A DNA stretch of 64,000 nt from Lethocerus indicus (lineage: Eukaryota; Arthropoda; Insecta; Hemiptera; Belostomatidae): positions 8,627,501 to 8,691,500 of the forward strand of contig JACDQD010000102.1 in assembly GCA_019843655.1 (NCBI GenBank), given 5' to 3'. The translations under genes and the position numbers were made by a program. This document shows, piece by piece, positions 39,347 to 53,177 of the stretch; the stretch's first letter is position 1; the number at the start of each line of letters is the position of its first letter. Under the pieces are notes generated by a model that worked only from the letters and a program-made list of their open reading frames with translations, searched no databases and was not told where the DNA came from.

Positions 39347-42300
39347 GTCGTGAAATATATGTAATCCGTTATTAAGAGATAATTAAAGTTTAATAAACAG
39401 TAAAGAATCCAAAATTGTGCCCTCACTAGACCAGAAAAAGTTAGTTTTTCCACAATTCCCGATAAAATGCTGTAAGTAAGTAGAATCCATGAATAAGGGC
39501 AATCGGGCGGCCAGTGTGGCACCTCTGTTATCCAGAATTGCGTTGGTCAAAAGAGTTTTCGTACTTTTCATCAAATTTTAATTGAAAATATCGCCTTTTC
39601 AACATACTAACCGTCATACTACTAATCCATAATTGATACAAAAAATTAAGGCTATTACAATTAAAACGTCCGAAATCGAATACAGTTTGAACAGATATTT
39701 GTATAACGAGGACAATTTTTGAATAAATAATCGAGTTAGCCTGTCTGAAACAAAAACCGACGCGTTATATTAAATCGGTAATTTAATTAATTCGGATTTT
39801 CTTTAAAAATATCACAGCGGGCCGGCCCCACTTTTTCTTTTTTTGCGTCCTACTCCACCGGGACAAAATCAAATTACCATTTTTGCCTTTGGGCGGGCGG
39901 TTCCGGTAGGCTCGGCAGTGCACTACATAATTACCAGTTCCCCGGCCCCTGGCCCCTGCCCCTTCACTCTTTAAGGGAAGAGTCCGTCCCGCTGGGGCTG
40001 TGTAGTTCTGCCGGGGGTGGGACTAAGGGTAGGCAAGATTTGCATAAAAATACCCTACCTGCTCCGAGCTCCTGGGGGTTAGGATAACGAGTGGTGGAAG
40101 TGGTTGGGGGTGGAGGAGGGGATATTGGGCCGAGGGCTCTGCTTTTCCGATTTTTCTTTTTATTCCCACCCCCACCCCCTACAGAGTTCTCTCACGACCG
40201 TCGTTTTTATTTCTTAAAATGTCTAGAGATCGAATATTTATTGTGATCATAATTTTCGGAATTACGTTAGTCCGTCTTACACATCTATCCTACGTTCATT
40301 TGACATATCAAGTTTAAATATCATGCTTAATTATCGATGATTAGCACGAACAAGAAAATTTATATTTAACATTTTTATAGAATCATTATATTATGCATTG
40401 AACTCATTGCAACATTTTCAGGCTCTTACAAATGTTATATTACAGTATGTAAGAATTAACCTTTGAATGCTCTGGTGAGGAAATGTTTAAGTACTAATCC
40501 TATTATTGTTTTCAAGTTAAACTCATTATCCTTTTCCTTCAGCTTTCAATGATCCTTAACCCAATTCCTCCTTTATACTTATCTCCTTAAGAGATAAAAT
40601 CCCTGGCCTCCTTCAATATTCCCCTCTCGCCCTCCTTCATCAACTAACTCGAGGTCTCCGCCCCCTTCCCCACCGTCTGTTTCATCGCGTTATTGCTTGG
40701 GTCTAAATTGCGTTATAAGAAAGTGTGTGTCCCTCGGCGGATCACTCAATCAAATTCTCCCTTCCTTAGATCCTCCGCTCTATTGCCCGCACTGGAATGG
40801 GTGTCACGCACCCAAGATATCAAAAGACCACTTATGGCGGCTTCAACGTCGCTCCAGCCTAGAATTTTTCAGTTCCTTCTGAAGATCTCGTTTCAAGAAT
40901 ATACATTAAATTCTATAATATTGTTATTATTATAATTGCTAAACGGTCCATACTCCTTCTGGTATAAGGTGTACCCTAGCAATTTACCCAACGTATATTA
41001 TTATGGAAATCCTCGTAAATGATTGATGGGATTGTATTGTTTCTAAATATACATCTAGTAATCCGTATTGCATATTTCGGTAAAATAGATTTCGTAAACT
41101 GTTGTTTAATAATACGCGGTTAAAACATCATGTTTTTATGTCTTATACAGTGTTCGTCTCTTAGTTTTCAGTGGAGAATGGATTGTACCCCTGATAAAAA
41201 CTGGGCCTGGTAGGGAGTCTTCCCACTCCCTCGGTGGCTTTGTGGAAAGTTTCTTCCAACCCCCTCGTGGCCGGGAATTACGTACGTGATCCGGGGTTTT
41301 GCCGTGGAGGAAAAACTCTAATGCTTCCGATATTAAAGGGTTGAGACTTACTCTGACTAAAAGTATACTTCGAAAAGATTTCTATGTATTGTCTCTTGAA
41401 TGTTCCCGACTATCCATTATTCATCTACATAAGAGACGCAATTTTTTTTCAAGTTGATTTTACTCATACCGGAGGATTAGTAAATAAGAATACATAAGAG
41501 TACATAATCATACATTCGACTCAGCAGTAATTGTCGCAACTGGGTTATTTTGATGTAACTATAAATATGTAATTCTGTATTGCCCAGTACTTCTGACAGA
41601 TATTCTCTTAATTAAAACATGATCGTCCTAGCAATATCATGACTTTGATGAGGGCGTATAAATATTGTAGCGATAATATTGAGCTGCAGAAATTAGTGGC
41701 GAGTGGGGAGGGGAATAATCCGCTCGGAAATTCGTAGCCGGCGAAAATGTCAGCCTCCGGTGAAAATCTCCGGTGAGTTTGGCCTCGATTTTGGAATCTA
41801 TCGGAGCGTCGTACCCCGACCCACAGCCTCCCTCTCGCGTTCTGAACGTCTCCGACCCCTAAGCAGGAGCTGCGAAGAAATGTCGACACCTCATTTGGCG
41901 CTTTATCGTCCGTAAAGTGCCTCCGCCTACCTAGACACCCAAACCGAGACCAGGACCCTCACCCTACGACCGTTCGAGATTGAAATAGTTGTAAACTCCC
42001 CGTTCCAGAATTTATCTCCCGGCCCGTCTCCTTCATTTTTTTAATAATTGAGACGGAGTTCTTTAGACCGGATGATGATATTTGACTCGATCTTTCCGAT
42101 TAAGATTTTTTATGAAGAATTTAACATGGATACATTTAATAATCTGCAAATGAATTTACTGTTTTCAACGCCTAATAACTTTATACTGAAATTTACAATC
42201 GATTATTGATGGATATCTTTTACTTCCTCCCTGATAGGTTAATTGAGTACAATTTTGGGAAACATTATCGCAGTAATCTACGTAGAACATTTAGAATACT

Positions 42301-45300
42301 GTCCGCCTCCTAAACAACTCATCTTTCGAAATCACTTTTAGCAAGAACCGACCCAGTAAAACGTTTACTTTTGGCCCTCACGTCTGAAAATTTAAACTAA
42401 GTGTCCCGCGGGGGGTCGACACAGCCGGAGGGGGTAAAGTATAAACGTTTCCGAGATGCCACTTAACCCCCTCCTCCCTCCCAACTCACCGAGAGACGGA
42501 ACTCCCGTAATGAAATTCAAGGGGGTGGTCGGGGGTTGTTAGTGGCCGCGGCGAGGGTGGGAGATGTCTTAACTCTACCGTCCACCCCTCCCTCTGCGCA
42601 GACTTCCAAATCCTTTGAAAACCATCCTCTCTTTCTCTTGCGTCCAACTACCCCACCCCCTTCCCCTTCACGTCCTTAAAACTACTACCCTTTCCGACTG
42701 TCGGATTGTCCGTGGTTGGGGGCGAAGCAAGATTTCCATAATTTGATTAGCATTAATGCTTTTACGAGAAGTGTCCTTCCTCGTGGAGGGAGTTGGTTTT
42801 GCCACCTCTACGCCCTCCTCCCGCAACACTGCTCCACCCTCCACCCGTATCTCCCTGGGGACGAAACTCGAAGTAAATTCCAAGTTGAGAATTGGAGGGG
42901 GAGCAGTTGCGACCCACCCTTTACCGGGTATATCCTCCTGAGACGCTTATCTTCCTTTCGGTTATCCTAGATTATTCCTTTTTTCTAAAACCTAATTTCC
43001 TTATATTCAAAAATAATTTCCATCGATTGCAACTTTCACAACCTGTATACTAACTTGAGAATATATAGCGATGAATTTTTGTCTGTATGTTTACTATCCG
43101 ACAAAGTCCGAGGAAATATTAATAAATTATTACTTCAGCTTTACGAATGTCACGTCGAATGATTTTGAGCTTCATTTCGACATAGAAAAAGGCTCCAGTT
43201 TCACACTCCAAAATAAATTAAATGGGGAAATCCTTGAAAGGTGTCGAATTCTGTGAAAAAAGATAAAAATGGGTAATGGTGTTCTATCTTATACGAAAAA
43301 TGTCCTTGTACTGTATACAATAGTTCATTAAATTCATCATTAATCTCTGCTTAAAATAATGGTACTAGCCTATGTATATGGAAGTACCAACGCACATAAT
43401 ATACTACAAGTCGTTTTAATAAAATGTTGAGAAATAAATTATATTCATCTCTGCAGAAAATAATTGTAAGCCAATTATTTGTATTGCCGACAATTCCATC
43501 AGGTGGGTTGCTTACATTCTAACACCAATTCCCACTCCTCTGGAGAAACGACGCTTTTAATTAGTTCCTATATCGTGCTCGCAGGTGACATACAGTGGGA
43601 AGCGGAAGTGGAGGTTCGAGGTCTGGAAGGCTGCTTCCGGTAGATACAGATTTCCAATAAACTCTCGGCTCGGTATTGAGTTCGGGGGTGAAAAGGAAGG
43701 GGTGGATTTCAGGGGTCGGAGGCGTACTGGGAGTTCCTGTAGGAATAAGGGAGAAGAAAGATGAAGAAGGCCGCCCACGGGTTGGGATAGGTTTTGGCCC
43801 GATTCCATATAAACCCCCCCAACTCCATTTCCCCCTCTCCATGAAATGTAATAGGCATTACCGCGAGCCTTTTTATCGGGCCACGGTTGTAATTTTTTGA
43901 ATTGCGCATAAAATATATTTAATCGCCATTATATTAGCTAACTAATATACCATATTAGCAAAATCTAACCATTTAGAGAAGCCTTATGGATTTCTTCCCA
44001 AGGTGTTATTAGATAAATAAGACGTCATCATTTCTTCATCACTATATTATGTTTATTCCTATTACAAAATATTCTACTAAAACACGAGAAACGTGATATT
44101 TAGTGTTGCATTTATAATTAATTTTAGTTTCCATAAAATCATCGTTTCCATTAATTGCTATCGGTTTTAATGATTGGCGTATTTCATTCAGTGCCTTTCT
44201 CTCGTACCCCCTCCGCCATCGAGCCGAAGATATCCTGCACACTTTGCGATTCCTTGTCAGTGATTTATACGGGATGGAGGCAGAAAGCGAGTGGAGGGGG
44301 TGGGAGGGGGCGCCATCAAGTACACCCTCTCGCAAAACCACCCCTAAGGATATCTTCCCTTTCCTTCCCTCCGTTCAACCCCTTCCTTCACCTGTAATTT
44401 ATCCGTCCGCCCCCTCTCCTCTCTCCCATTACCTCCAAACCGAGCCCTCCCCCTCTTCGCGAATCGATATAATAAACGATTCAGGAAAAGTTCTCTTTTC
44501 CGCCACCAACGACAAACCTCCCCACCCCTCGAACCCTTCCAGAAAAACTAACTTACTCCAGCGACCCATCTCCGTTTCCCACCTCTTCCCCTTCCTACTT
44601 ATATATCTCACCCCCTCGCCCCGCCAACCCCCTTTGTTCTTCCTTCTCGCATTCAAATATCAAGATTTGATTTTAGCCCTTATTATGTTCACGGCTCGGG
44701 CGGGGTTGTAGAAAATTGAACAAGTTTGTCTTTCAACTTTGCAACGTTGAATTTCCATCACCTGCCGCCTCCTCGGATCTGCATGCGAACTGTTGGTATT
44801 ATACGAATTGGCGCCTCTCCTTTTCCGAGTTTTGAAATATATTTCCACCTTTGTGGAGTGATTATTCGCTTCCGACCATTTCGGGTATATTATGACAACT
44901 TTTGGAATTACATCGGACGCAAACCCATATCCGTGTATCGATTACGTTAAATTATAATTTTCTGTATCTTATTATGAAGTATCATATCGGATCCGTGTGT
45001 AAATATCATACAGGCCGGTTCCTGTTGCGTCTGTTGATTAGTCCGTGTGCATCTATTTCCTATAACTGGTCCAACGGATTTGCATTAGAAGTGTATTTGC
45101 TATTATTTCCCCTGCGATCGACAAGGGAACCCGTACCCGATTATACGTCTGTAATAGTAATCGGACACTGCTTGTGATCTAGTATCGCAGATGTCATTAG
45201 CGTGTTCATAGACGCTGATCGATTGCAATTTGTGCGATTCACCGACCCCTTTGGTCGACAGCCCCTCTCCACACGGCATTCGTAGTTAGGGGCGGCCGTG

Positions 45301-45418
45301 TCGCATGTGCGTAGGTGTCTCTGTATGCGTTTGTCGGGGTAGTTTTACTACCGACCCGTAGCAGAGTCGATATTACTTCGGTGGGGGAGGATGCTCCCAA
45401 AACATCCACACACGCAGA
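39347..45418. other. Gene-free spacer with C/T-rich strips
   Basis: No gene recognised. Strips at 39880-40190 and 42400-42920 are rich in G or C runs. The 155-codon frame at 44244-44711 lies in a C/T-rich strip and reads as Pro/Ser/Leu low-complexity text, so I reject it. Other frames are short and mutually overlapping. Confidence 0.5.
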
Positions 45419-45440
45419 ACACACACACACACACACACAC
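45419..45440. repeat. (AC)n microsatellite
   Basis: Eleven AC units, preceded by an interrupted CA-rich stretch from about 45405. Confidence 0.95.
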
Positions 45441-48305
45441 CGTGTCCCCGCTCAATTTATCGGTTTTCCATATATTACCGATTCGTCGGGAAGGGGGGAC
45501 ATTTTCGGTCGTCCCCCCTCCCCTCCAGAGCCGCGACGACAATGCCCCCGCTCCGGAGCACCCCTAATTTATATCGCATCAACCCCCTCCACCCTTCCTA
45601 CCGTTAGCTCATATCCGTGAGGCTCCGCGAAATATGGACGTCTATGTCCTTAATTCTTGTACGCTTAAATGACCGGTTATTGTGTGTCTTTAATTAAAAA
45701 CTGCGCCAAGAACCAACTCAATATTATCGGTCGTATTCTCCAATTTATGCTATAAATATTACTCTCACTGTATGTATCGTCTTTCTCAATTCGTTCCAAT
45801 AATTCAGCTTTAGCACAATAAAAGGAGTAACATCCTCGGCCGCCCGAGTTCCATCCCGTTCGACTAACCTGAATAAATGAAGGCTCGTCGTTCGGGTAAA
45901 TTAAAAATTGTCACGAAGTCGGCACCTCGTCACCCCCGATGAATGGACAAATTGAACCCTGTTCGCCCTCCTGGTCTCTCCTGGATTAGGAAGCCCTGTC
46001 GGTTATAATCGGTTGGGACAGGCTACGCCCTGGGGCCCTCGCTGCCCAACACTGGCACCCTCGGTCTATTTTTTCATCCGGGGTGGCCTCCGCACGCCGA
46101 TTGGTGTGGAGGAAGCGGTGTCGTTTTCATCTGCAAACTTGGTAATGCCCGAGGCTCCGACCCCTTCATCGCCCTAAATGTTTCGTCGGTTTCCATTGCT
46201 TGGACCCCTTGTAAGGTTGAGACCGGTTTAGTGGAAAAATTAAATACTTCGAATTAAAGACCGAAGAAATATATTAAAAACGGTAAGAAAAAATACGAAA
46301 TATACCATGCTTTTTTAATGGAAGTGAAGGAAATAGGACACAAACCACTTATAAATTAATCGCGACCGTAATAAAGAAATATACAATAACTCTATAAATG
46401 CGGATGAATATAAATAACAAAATTGCTGAAAGTCTTAGGAGTGAGTGTAAAATTTAAATTGAAAATAATTTGGCTGGCTTTTGGTATCCTAATATTTGTA
46501 GAATAATAGCACATTTTCAGTTTTCAGTTTTGCTACGCAGTTTTAATATTTACTGCACGAACCTTTATGATCGCTTTTCACGTTTTACTATCCCCTCTAC
46601 TAACAACGCTACGACCGAAGTAGAAGTGGGAGATCGCAGTTTACGATCGTCACGTTGGTGGGGAATCTTTTGTTCACAATCCCGCTCACAACTGCAAAAT
46701 CCAAGCAGTGGGCTTGGGGTCTGCCCCAAAGCCTCCCCTTAAACCTGCGCCCTGTTCTTCACGGAGGTTCCCTCATCAAAGCCGCCTTTACATTTACGCA
46801 GTACAGCTCCTTCCTAGTACCTGCGCTTTTTACTGGCGGTAAGAACAGGTCGGGGAACGAGAGCCGCGGATTAATTTCAGGGAAGCTCGGCGCTCGAATT
46901 TCAGGTTCAAGCTGAAATTCTTGTAAAATTAAGATTGTATAATTGTAACATTTTTCGAGTTGTGTTGAATCACTGTTTTATACCCGCTCCTTTTAAAAAT
47001 CCCCGTACAAATTGATCCTTCTCTCGCCCGAACGGCCACAGAGGAGTCCAGAAATTCAATAATTTGATATGCTTTAGGGCAGTTACGCTTTAATAAAGCC
47101 GAATCTATATCATGTTACAGGACCCGTAACACGGTTAAATATCGTTAACCTTTGGGGGTTGGGAATTAATTCATCGGCGTCCGCCGCCCGTCGACCGGAT
47201 TTCATCGCCCTTTCCGCCCCTTCCGATGAAATTGATTGCTCCGTATATCCGTTCGGGGCTGGCAATGATCTGGGCCCCATTTCCTTTCCTCTTCTGGTTT
47301 ATGGTTTTTATTTTACCCATTGTTATTTTCACCGCGGATGTGCATTGTCGAATAAATATGGTAACGGATTAAAATTTGTATTTCGGATTAAAATATAGCA
47401 TTTGAATCGCATATTTTTAACACTGAAACGATAATGTTTAGTCCCATACTTTTTTTTACTACTCCTTCATTTTTTTACTTTTTAATATTCTAAATAAAAA
47501 TTATGATTTCAATACAATTACTGTTATAGGTTTCACATTTGGTTCACTACCTGCAGTCACAATGCCTCCTAAATGGCATTCATTAGTATGGATGGATTCG
47601 CATTTGTCTTACTTACCTTGGGACAAATATATCATTAGTGACGGTGATTACAGCAATGTATGAAACTGCCAAAAATAATTTTTGGCAAGGCTCCTCATAA
47701 TATATTTATTACAGTGTGCATAGAAAATATGAATACGAGCTTGGAGGAGATGTCGAAAATTATGAGGAATTATCTATCGTACATTTGCTTCTACTAAAAT
47801 GGATATAATTTCGGTGAGCGAATTCTAAATGGCCGGACGGGTTTTTCCGGTTATATACACTGTCTGTGTTTTATGTAACTGCGATTTAACGAACTGGGGC
47901 AAAAATGTAGTCAATAAATACAATATATGCGTTCGGGCGGGGGTGCGCCGTGAGTTGTGGGCCTTAATGGTCGAAGCTTTGTTGTTTTCGAATTAAGCGT
48001 TGTTCGAATAACATTCCCCCCGTTTTATCGGGATATAAATAAATGATTTATAAGTAGCCTAAATGTGGATTTTATTTGCGGGATCATTATTCATTCCATT
48101 CAGTATGTGTTATATTCAGATGTAATGCATGCATTAAGATATAATTGTATTTGTAGTGATTTTCTTACTATTGGATTAACATCCGTTTTGACTACTCGCA
48201 CTGTTTCTTTATTTTACTTGAGAAATGTCTAACTCATTTGTCCGTGTGTCTATTGCATCGGCAACGGATTAGCGTGACTGCACTAATATTAACTAGCACA
48301 CTAGT
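45441..48305. other. Gene-free spacer
   Basis: No gene recognised. A small inverted repeat, GCCAAAAA/TTTTTGGC, occurs near 47668-47686. GC-richer sequence lies at 45830-46220 and 46690-46910 with no recognisable coding content. Confidence 0.5.
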
Positions 48306-48331
48306 AGACCAAACGAGACAGAGGAGACAGA
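48306..48331 (+). mobile_element. Possible decayed arm fragment of the palindromic element
   Basis: AGACCAAAC, seven bases, then AGGAGACAGA matches the element arm at 26201-26226 at 23 of 26 positions without gaps. A GTGACTG word about 30 bases upstream echoes the arm's GTGACTGACACC, at shorter spacing. No core or second arm is visible. Confidence 0.4.
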
Positions 48332-48590
48332 TCGCAACTGTATTTTACACCAGGTAATTTATCATCGAAGGGGTAATTCTATCGAATACGAAATCGAGGT
48401 TCGTAATATAGATATATACTGACGCAAACTAGTCTTCAACGGCAAGATTTGTCAACTATGACGCATTTATCTAGGTAATAGCGTAGGTAAACTTCTACTC
48501 CTTACTCCAATCTCTTTCAAGCGAGCTAAGGTACAGTGAAAGATGACAACAGATATTGAATAAGAGAAGTGTGGAGGATTGTAGGAAGAG

Positions 48591-48620
48591 TGGTGGTGGT
48601 GGTGGTGTTGGTGGGGGTGG
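48591..48620. repeat. TGG-rich tandem repeat
   Basis: An imperfect TGG repeat of about ten units with TTG and GGG variants, at the start of a G-rich strip that continues to about 48720. Confidence 0.8.
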
Positions 48621-50131
48621 TTAGGGGAGGGGTATAAAGGGATATCTGGAGCGTGAGCGAGAGAGAGCCAGGGTGACAGTAGGGGGTAGTTGTGTGATTT
48701 AGATGACAGGGGGTGGTGGACTAGCCGTGGAGCACAGTGTCACGCTATAGATCATGGCCGGCCTGCCGGGCCTAATGGTAATGCAGCATCTACCCCTTTA
48801 CTCGGGGGCCCCCTCCGGCTATTTGGCTTTTAAATGTACGATATATCTCTTCACCGAGCGGCCCATGTGTAGGGGAGGAGTGTTTTGCCCGTGCGGGCAC
48901 ATCCAGATAAGAGCCCGCTCCCAGTTGGTTAACCGACGCCGTCCGCCGTTTCCAACGTTGAAATAGGGCTGATTGTTATGTGTGCGGAAGGTGTTATGCT
49001 TGGAATATATATCGTGCTGATATTGAACATTTATCGTGCGCGCAATATTAATTATGATCGAAAATGGACTTTTCTAACGCACGTGGCAGTCGAGTGAGTG
49101 CTGACTTATTACGATATTAGAAAATATTTCGGAAAAATAATGCTTCGTGACAAAATGAAGGATGATATAATGTGCGTATTCGTCTTTTGTGAAAATTCTA
49201 AATGGTACAAAGAATTTCATGAGACTAAATCAGGGTAAATTTTTAACGTATTATATTGAATTTATGTTTCGATAGCACTTACGCTATTCCTACCTTAAGT
49301 ACGGACATCTACCTATTCTGAGATTAAATTATTTTAAATTAATTATAATAAATCTGTTTTCAATATTGCTAGGGCTTTTTTAATTAATTCCATTCTATTT
49401 GGTTTACGCCCGTGGTCGCTCATTAGTCTTCTTTCGAATTAGTTGTGTTATAAAATGATAGCAACACATATGTGACATGGTTCGCATTAATTGTGTATAT
49501 AATCCCTAAGAGATTGCAAGGTTATTCCAAAGACACATGCGACAGTAAACAATAATAGAGAAGACATGAGTTATATCGTAAACGATGATATACATTTGGG
49601 ATAAAGTAGAAAAGAGGGACAGGATGAAAAAAGATTGAGTGAAGAAGTTATACTCTTTGTGTGTGTCTGTTATTGACTTCTGCCAAGTGACTGCTTCTCC
49701 ACTCTCATTCGCCCTCTCTCTCTCGCACCTATCGGTTTCCCTATCTCCGTCTCTCTCGCGCTTTCTCCCTTCGGAGGCATCAGTTCTTATAAGTTTTGCA
49801 TATCGATGGCTTTAGGTGGGAGTTGGCGAGGTGGGGGAAGGCAGGGGAAATTCACATACACATACACATTCACACAAACACACTTTTCGGACTTATCATC
49901 AATTTTCCAGAGATTTGAGTGTGTCGGTGTGTGCGTGTGTTTTCTCGTCCTGAAATATTCTTTTCCCCGGGTACTTTAGTCTGAAAGGAAGTCCCCCCCT
50001 TTTCCGTTTCGTCACCCATTCGGGAAAATTCCTTCTGTCTGGGTCCGTGATTTTTCCAATTTGTTACGCGCCTTTTCTTCCGCTCCCCCTCTCCCCGAAC
50101 CGGATACGGTTTGTCTTAGTTTCCGGTACTC
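48621..50131. other. Gene-free spacer; isolated TATA-like box
   Basis: TATAAAG at 48633-48639 is followed by GAGCGAGAGAGAG and, at 48754, by an ATG in the context ATCATGG that opens 70 codons with no recognised family. No clear initiator or exon-ending 5' splice site was found, so I do not call a gene. C/T-rich sequence lies at 49680-49770 and CA-rich sequence at 49850-49885. Confidence 0.3.
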
Positions 50132-50155
50132 TGTGTGTTTGTGTGTGTGTGTGTG
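50132..50155. repeat. (GT)n microsatellite
   Basis: A GT array of about 24 bases with one TTT interruption. Confidence 0.9.
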
Positions 50156-52320
50156 AGATAAAAAAAACAAGTTTTCGGAAGCAATAAACGTTTTTCGGAG
50201 AACATATTTCATTTAGTCTGAAAGAATACAGGTTCAGATTAGACTGTCGTGGAACCTTTAGCTTATGACATCAATTCAGTATCGAGAAGTACATTTAATT
50301 TAGTCTAATAAAATTGTGCTGTAAGAAATGCGTAGTTTTGAGACGGTGTTCCTTCACCCTTTAGAGTCCGACCGATTGACATCTTCCACTTGGCAATATT
50401 GGGAGAGGATACGAGTAAAGTTTAAATTTTACCTCTCTTCGCCATCGGTACGCCGTGGAGTCAAATTGCGGGCATTAATTTGTAAAACTCCGGGCGGTAT
50501 GATTTAGCGGTCCCAATTAAGAAGGATCCGGCCGAATTTGTCGGAGACGACCGCCTGCCGAGGGGGTGGGGCTGGAGGGACGGCCGGGGAACGTTTATTA
50601 TGAGTTTTGAAATATGAGTGGGCATATATATCCCGGAATGGAGAATGGATCTTATAATCCCGGGATATTAACATTCAGGATTCGGGAATCCGGCCGTGCT
50701 TTTCCCATTGTTTTCCGTTCGCGGGGATAACCCTCCGCACCGTCTCCTCCTCCAATTTTACATCGTAAAACTGCTGACCGCGTCCTTGGCTCTATGCTCG
50801 AGGGTTACTAAATCGACCGGGTGTGTTTTTCACAAATCCACCCCGTTTTCATAAAAACTAAACGCTCTTCTCAAAAACCGAAGTGGACGTTCAGTCTAAT
50901 TTAAAATAGATAAGTTACTATTACAATGCCCACATTTTGCATTGAATTTTAAAATTATATATTATATAATACTATTTCTGGTTATGAGAAACAATTACTG
51001 CCCAGTTTGTGTCGTGTATGTGTTTTATGTCGCGGAGGGAGGGAATTATATTTAAATGGAATGAAAACTTCCGCCGTAAAACGCTGTAAATTACAGATTT
51101 GAACTGAACAGTATTTCCCAGTTACAAAACGGACGGCCCAGATCAGAACCCTGTTATTCGAATGGGTCCCGATTACGTTAATTACAACAGTGAAGTGAAA
51201 GCAAAACCAGCCCGAGTTATTTTAAGAATTACGATCATTCGTAAGTATAAAAATTGTGGGACAGCTACAATTACCGGGGGTGAGCGGGCGCCCGTTTCAA
51301 AACCTGTGCCTGAACAATCGAGCTAGTCGATACTGTTGAATATGCAACGCTGTAAATTCAACCCAATTTCCCTATACTTTTTTTTATACCACGCGATGGA
51401 ATTTTGAGGAAAATTAACATATCGGTAAGTTAGTCCGAGTCAGTCCTTTGTGTGTTCATTCAGCGAGTAGCCGAGTGTAAAGATCCGCCACTCTATTAAC
51501 ACTTTGGATGTTAGTCGATAGGCGGAATAGAAAATAAAAATCGTACATTCGATTAAATGGTTCGCGTGAGTTCTTGTTTTAGATCCGTTATAACAAGACT
51601 CTTTACGATTGACAACTAAACGTTTGCTGAACCAATTCGCGTTGGATAATAATACTGCAGTCAGAATTAAACAATCATATTTACTCATTGAATTTCCAAG
51701 GCCTATCAACTATCTATCCCTTGTGAAGTTATTAATTATCGCATGTGATAAAATCAATGATAATTTTTTCCATTATAATTGCTAACTTGTAAAGTACAAA
51801 TTAGGATAATTATAAGCAATTTGAGACTCGACTTGTTCAAGTTTATGCTCCCATTGTGGTGGCACTGGAAATGAAAAAGGCAGGCCTTAAGCATTCTGTA
51901 GGAAGAAATCCTACGTTATGAATACTCGGCCGATTTGTGCACAAATCAAAACCGAAAGGGAGAAAATTTAATTAAATATACCCGCAAATATAAGGTGGTG
52001 GGCGGGATGTTCCAGCTGAGTCTATAAAAAGGGGATGGAAGCCATTCAGGCGATTTCGGTAGGCGATGCGATGGGGTGGGGGAAGGTGGCTATTACCAGA
52101 AATGGGCGAAAGGGAGGGGGCGAGTGAACGTGTCCCCCCAGCGATATTTTCCCCCAGTGATGGCGGGGGTGGTAGTTAATATGAAGGCCGGTGTTTGGAG
52201 GGGAGGCCAAGATGGAAACTCTCCGGCAGGGTCTCTCCACTCCTCTGTCTCTTCGGATTTATGTAAATTCCTTCTATAGTGGGATACCCCCTGTGGGGCG
52301 GGGGTGCCATAATGAGTTTG
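50156..52320. other. Gene-free spacer
   Basis: No gene recognised. G-rich strips lie at 50550-50590 and 52060-52210. The last of these supports overlapping short frames on both strands without family resemblance. Confidence 0.5.
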
Positions 52321-52336
52321 CCCCCCCCCCCCCCCC
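52321..52336. repeat. C16 homopolymer
   Basis: Sixteen consecutive C followed by GGGG, with a G-rich stretch (GGGGCGGGGG) about 20 bases upstream that could pair with it. Such runs are prone to sequencing and assembly length error. Confidence 0.9.
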
Positions 52337-53177
52337 GGGGAGGTAACAACCCCACGGCCCAAATGAATACTGTCCGTTCTATCTCTGCAGAGCTCCGCTC
52401 CTATTTCACGCAAATCTCTCGCTTTCACTTTTCCGTCCCGCCGCCGGTCTTATGACCGGTCTTTACTCTGTAAAGAAAAATTAACCCGCTTTTGTCGCAG
52501 TGTATTGTGTAATCCGCCTCGAATAACATGGCGGCGACTAATCCTAATGAATAGGAAGGCAAAAGGATAATTTTGTTACTCTGTAGTTAGTTGAAATATT
52601 GTAGTCTTTCTAGAAAATATTAGCTTGTTAGTTTCAGTTAAGTCCTTTAGACCAATGTAATGGAATCTTTTTCGGAAAAAATGCCCGTTAATAAACGTCC
52701 ATGTCGGTATATACGGATTTTCCTGACACTACTTTTAGTGAAAATTGTGTGTGTGTCTATCCTTATTTATATATTGACTCGCTTTCCGCGCATAAATAGA
52801 AGTCGAAGAGTATAGCCTTTAATAACTCTTAATTATGTTGTACTGTTGTCTGGCCGGCTCAGGTCTGAGGCCGCCGCTCGTAAATAGAAGAGCCGGCTAA
52901 TAGTATGTGCCGGTGGCGGCACATGCTCCTCGGCCCCGTTTTAAACCACAAATTTAAACCCAACCTTGTTTAAACAGTCGACCCGGGATATATATTTACC
53001 GAATTGTACGAAAGGATTTATGCAACCATAACTTTCCTGATTTAGCGACTTTTATGATTTAATTTTGACTATCGATACGGAATATATGCCAATTAACTCA
53101 TTCAATTCGAGTAATTCATTGAATGATGGAGACATTAACACCTATGTATATTAATAATACGATGCATTATATATAAT
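52337..53177. other. Gene-free spacer
   Basis: No gene recognised. A short inverted repeat, CCGGTC/GACCGG, lies at about 52444-52459. The sequence becomes strongly AT-rich toward the ratchet site. Confidence 0.5.

Noticed and set aside
44244..44711. 155-codon open frame on + strand
   Set aside because: It is Pro/Ser/Leu-rich text from a pyrimidine-rich strip, and overlapping frames on both strands are equally open.
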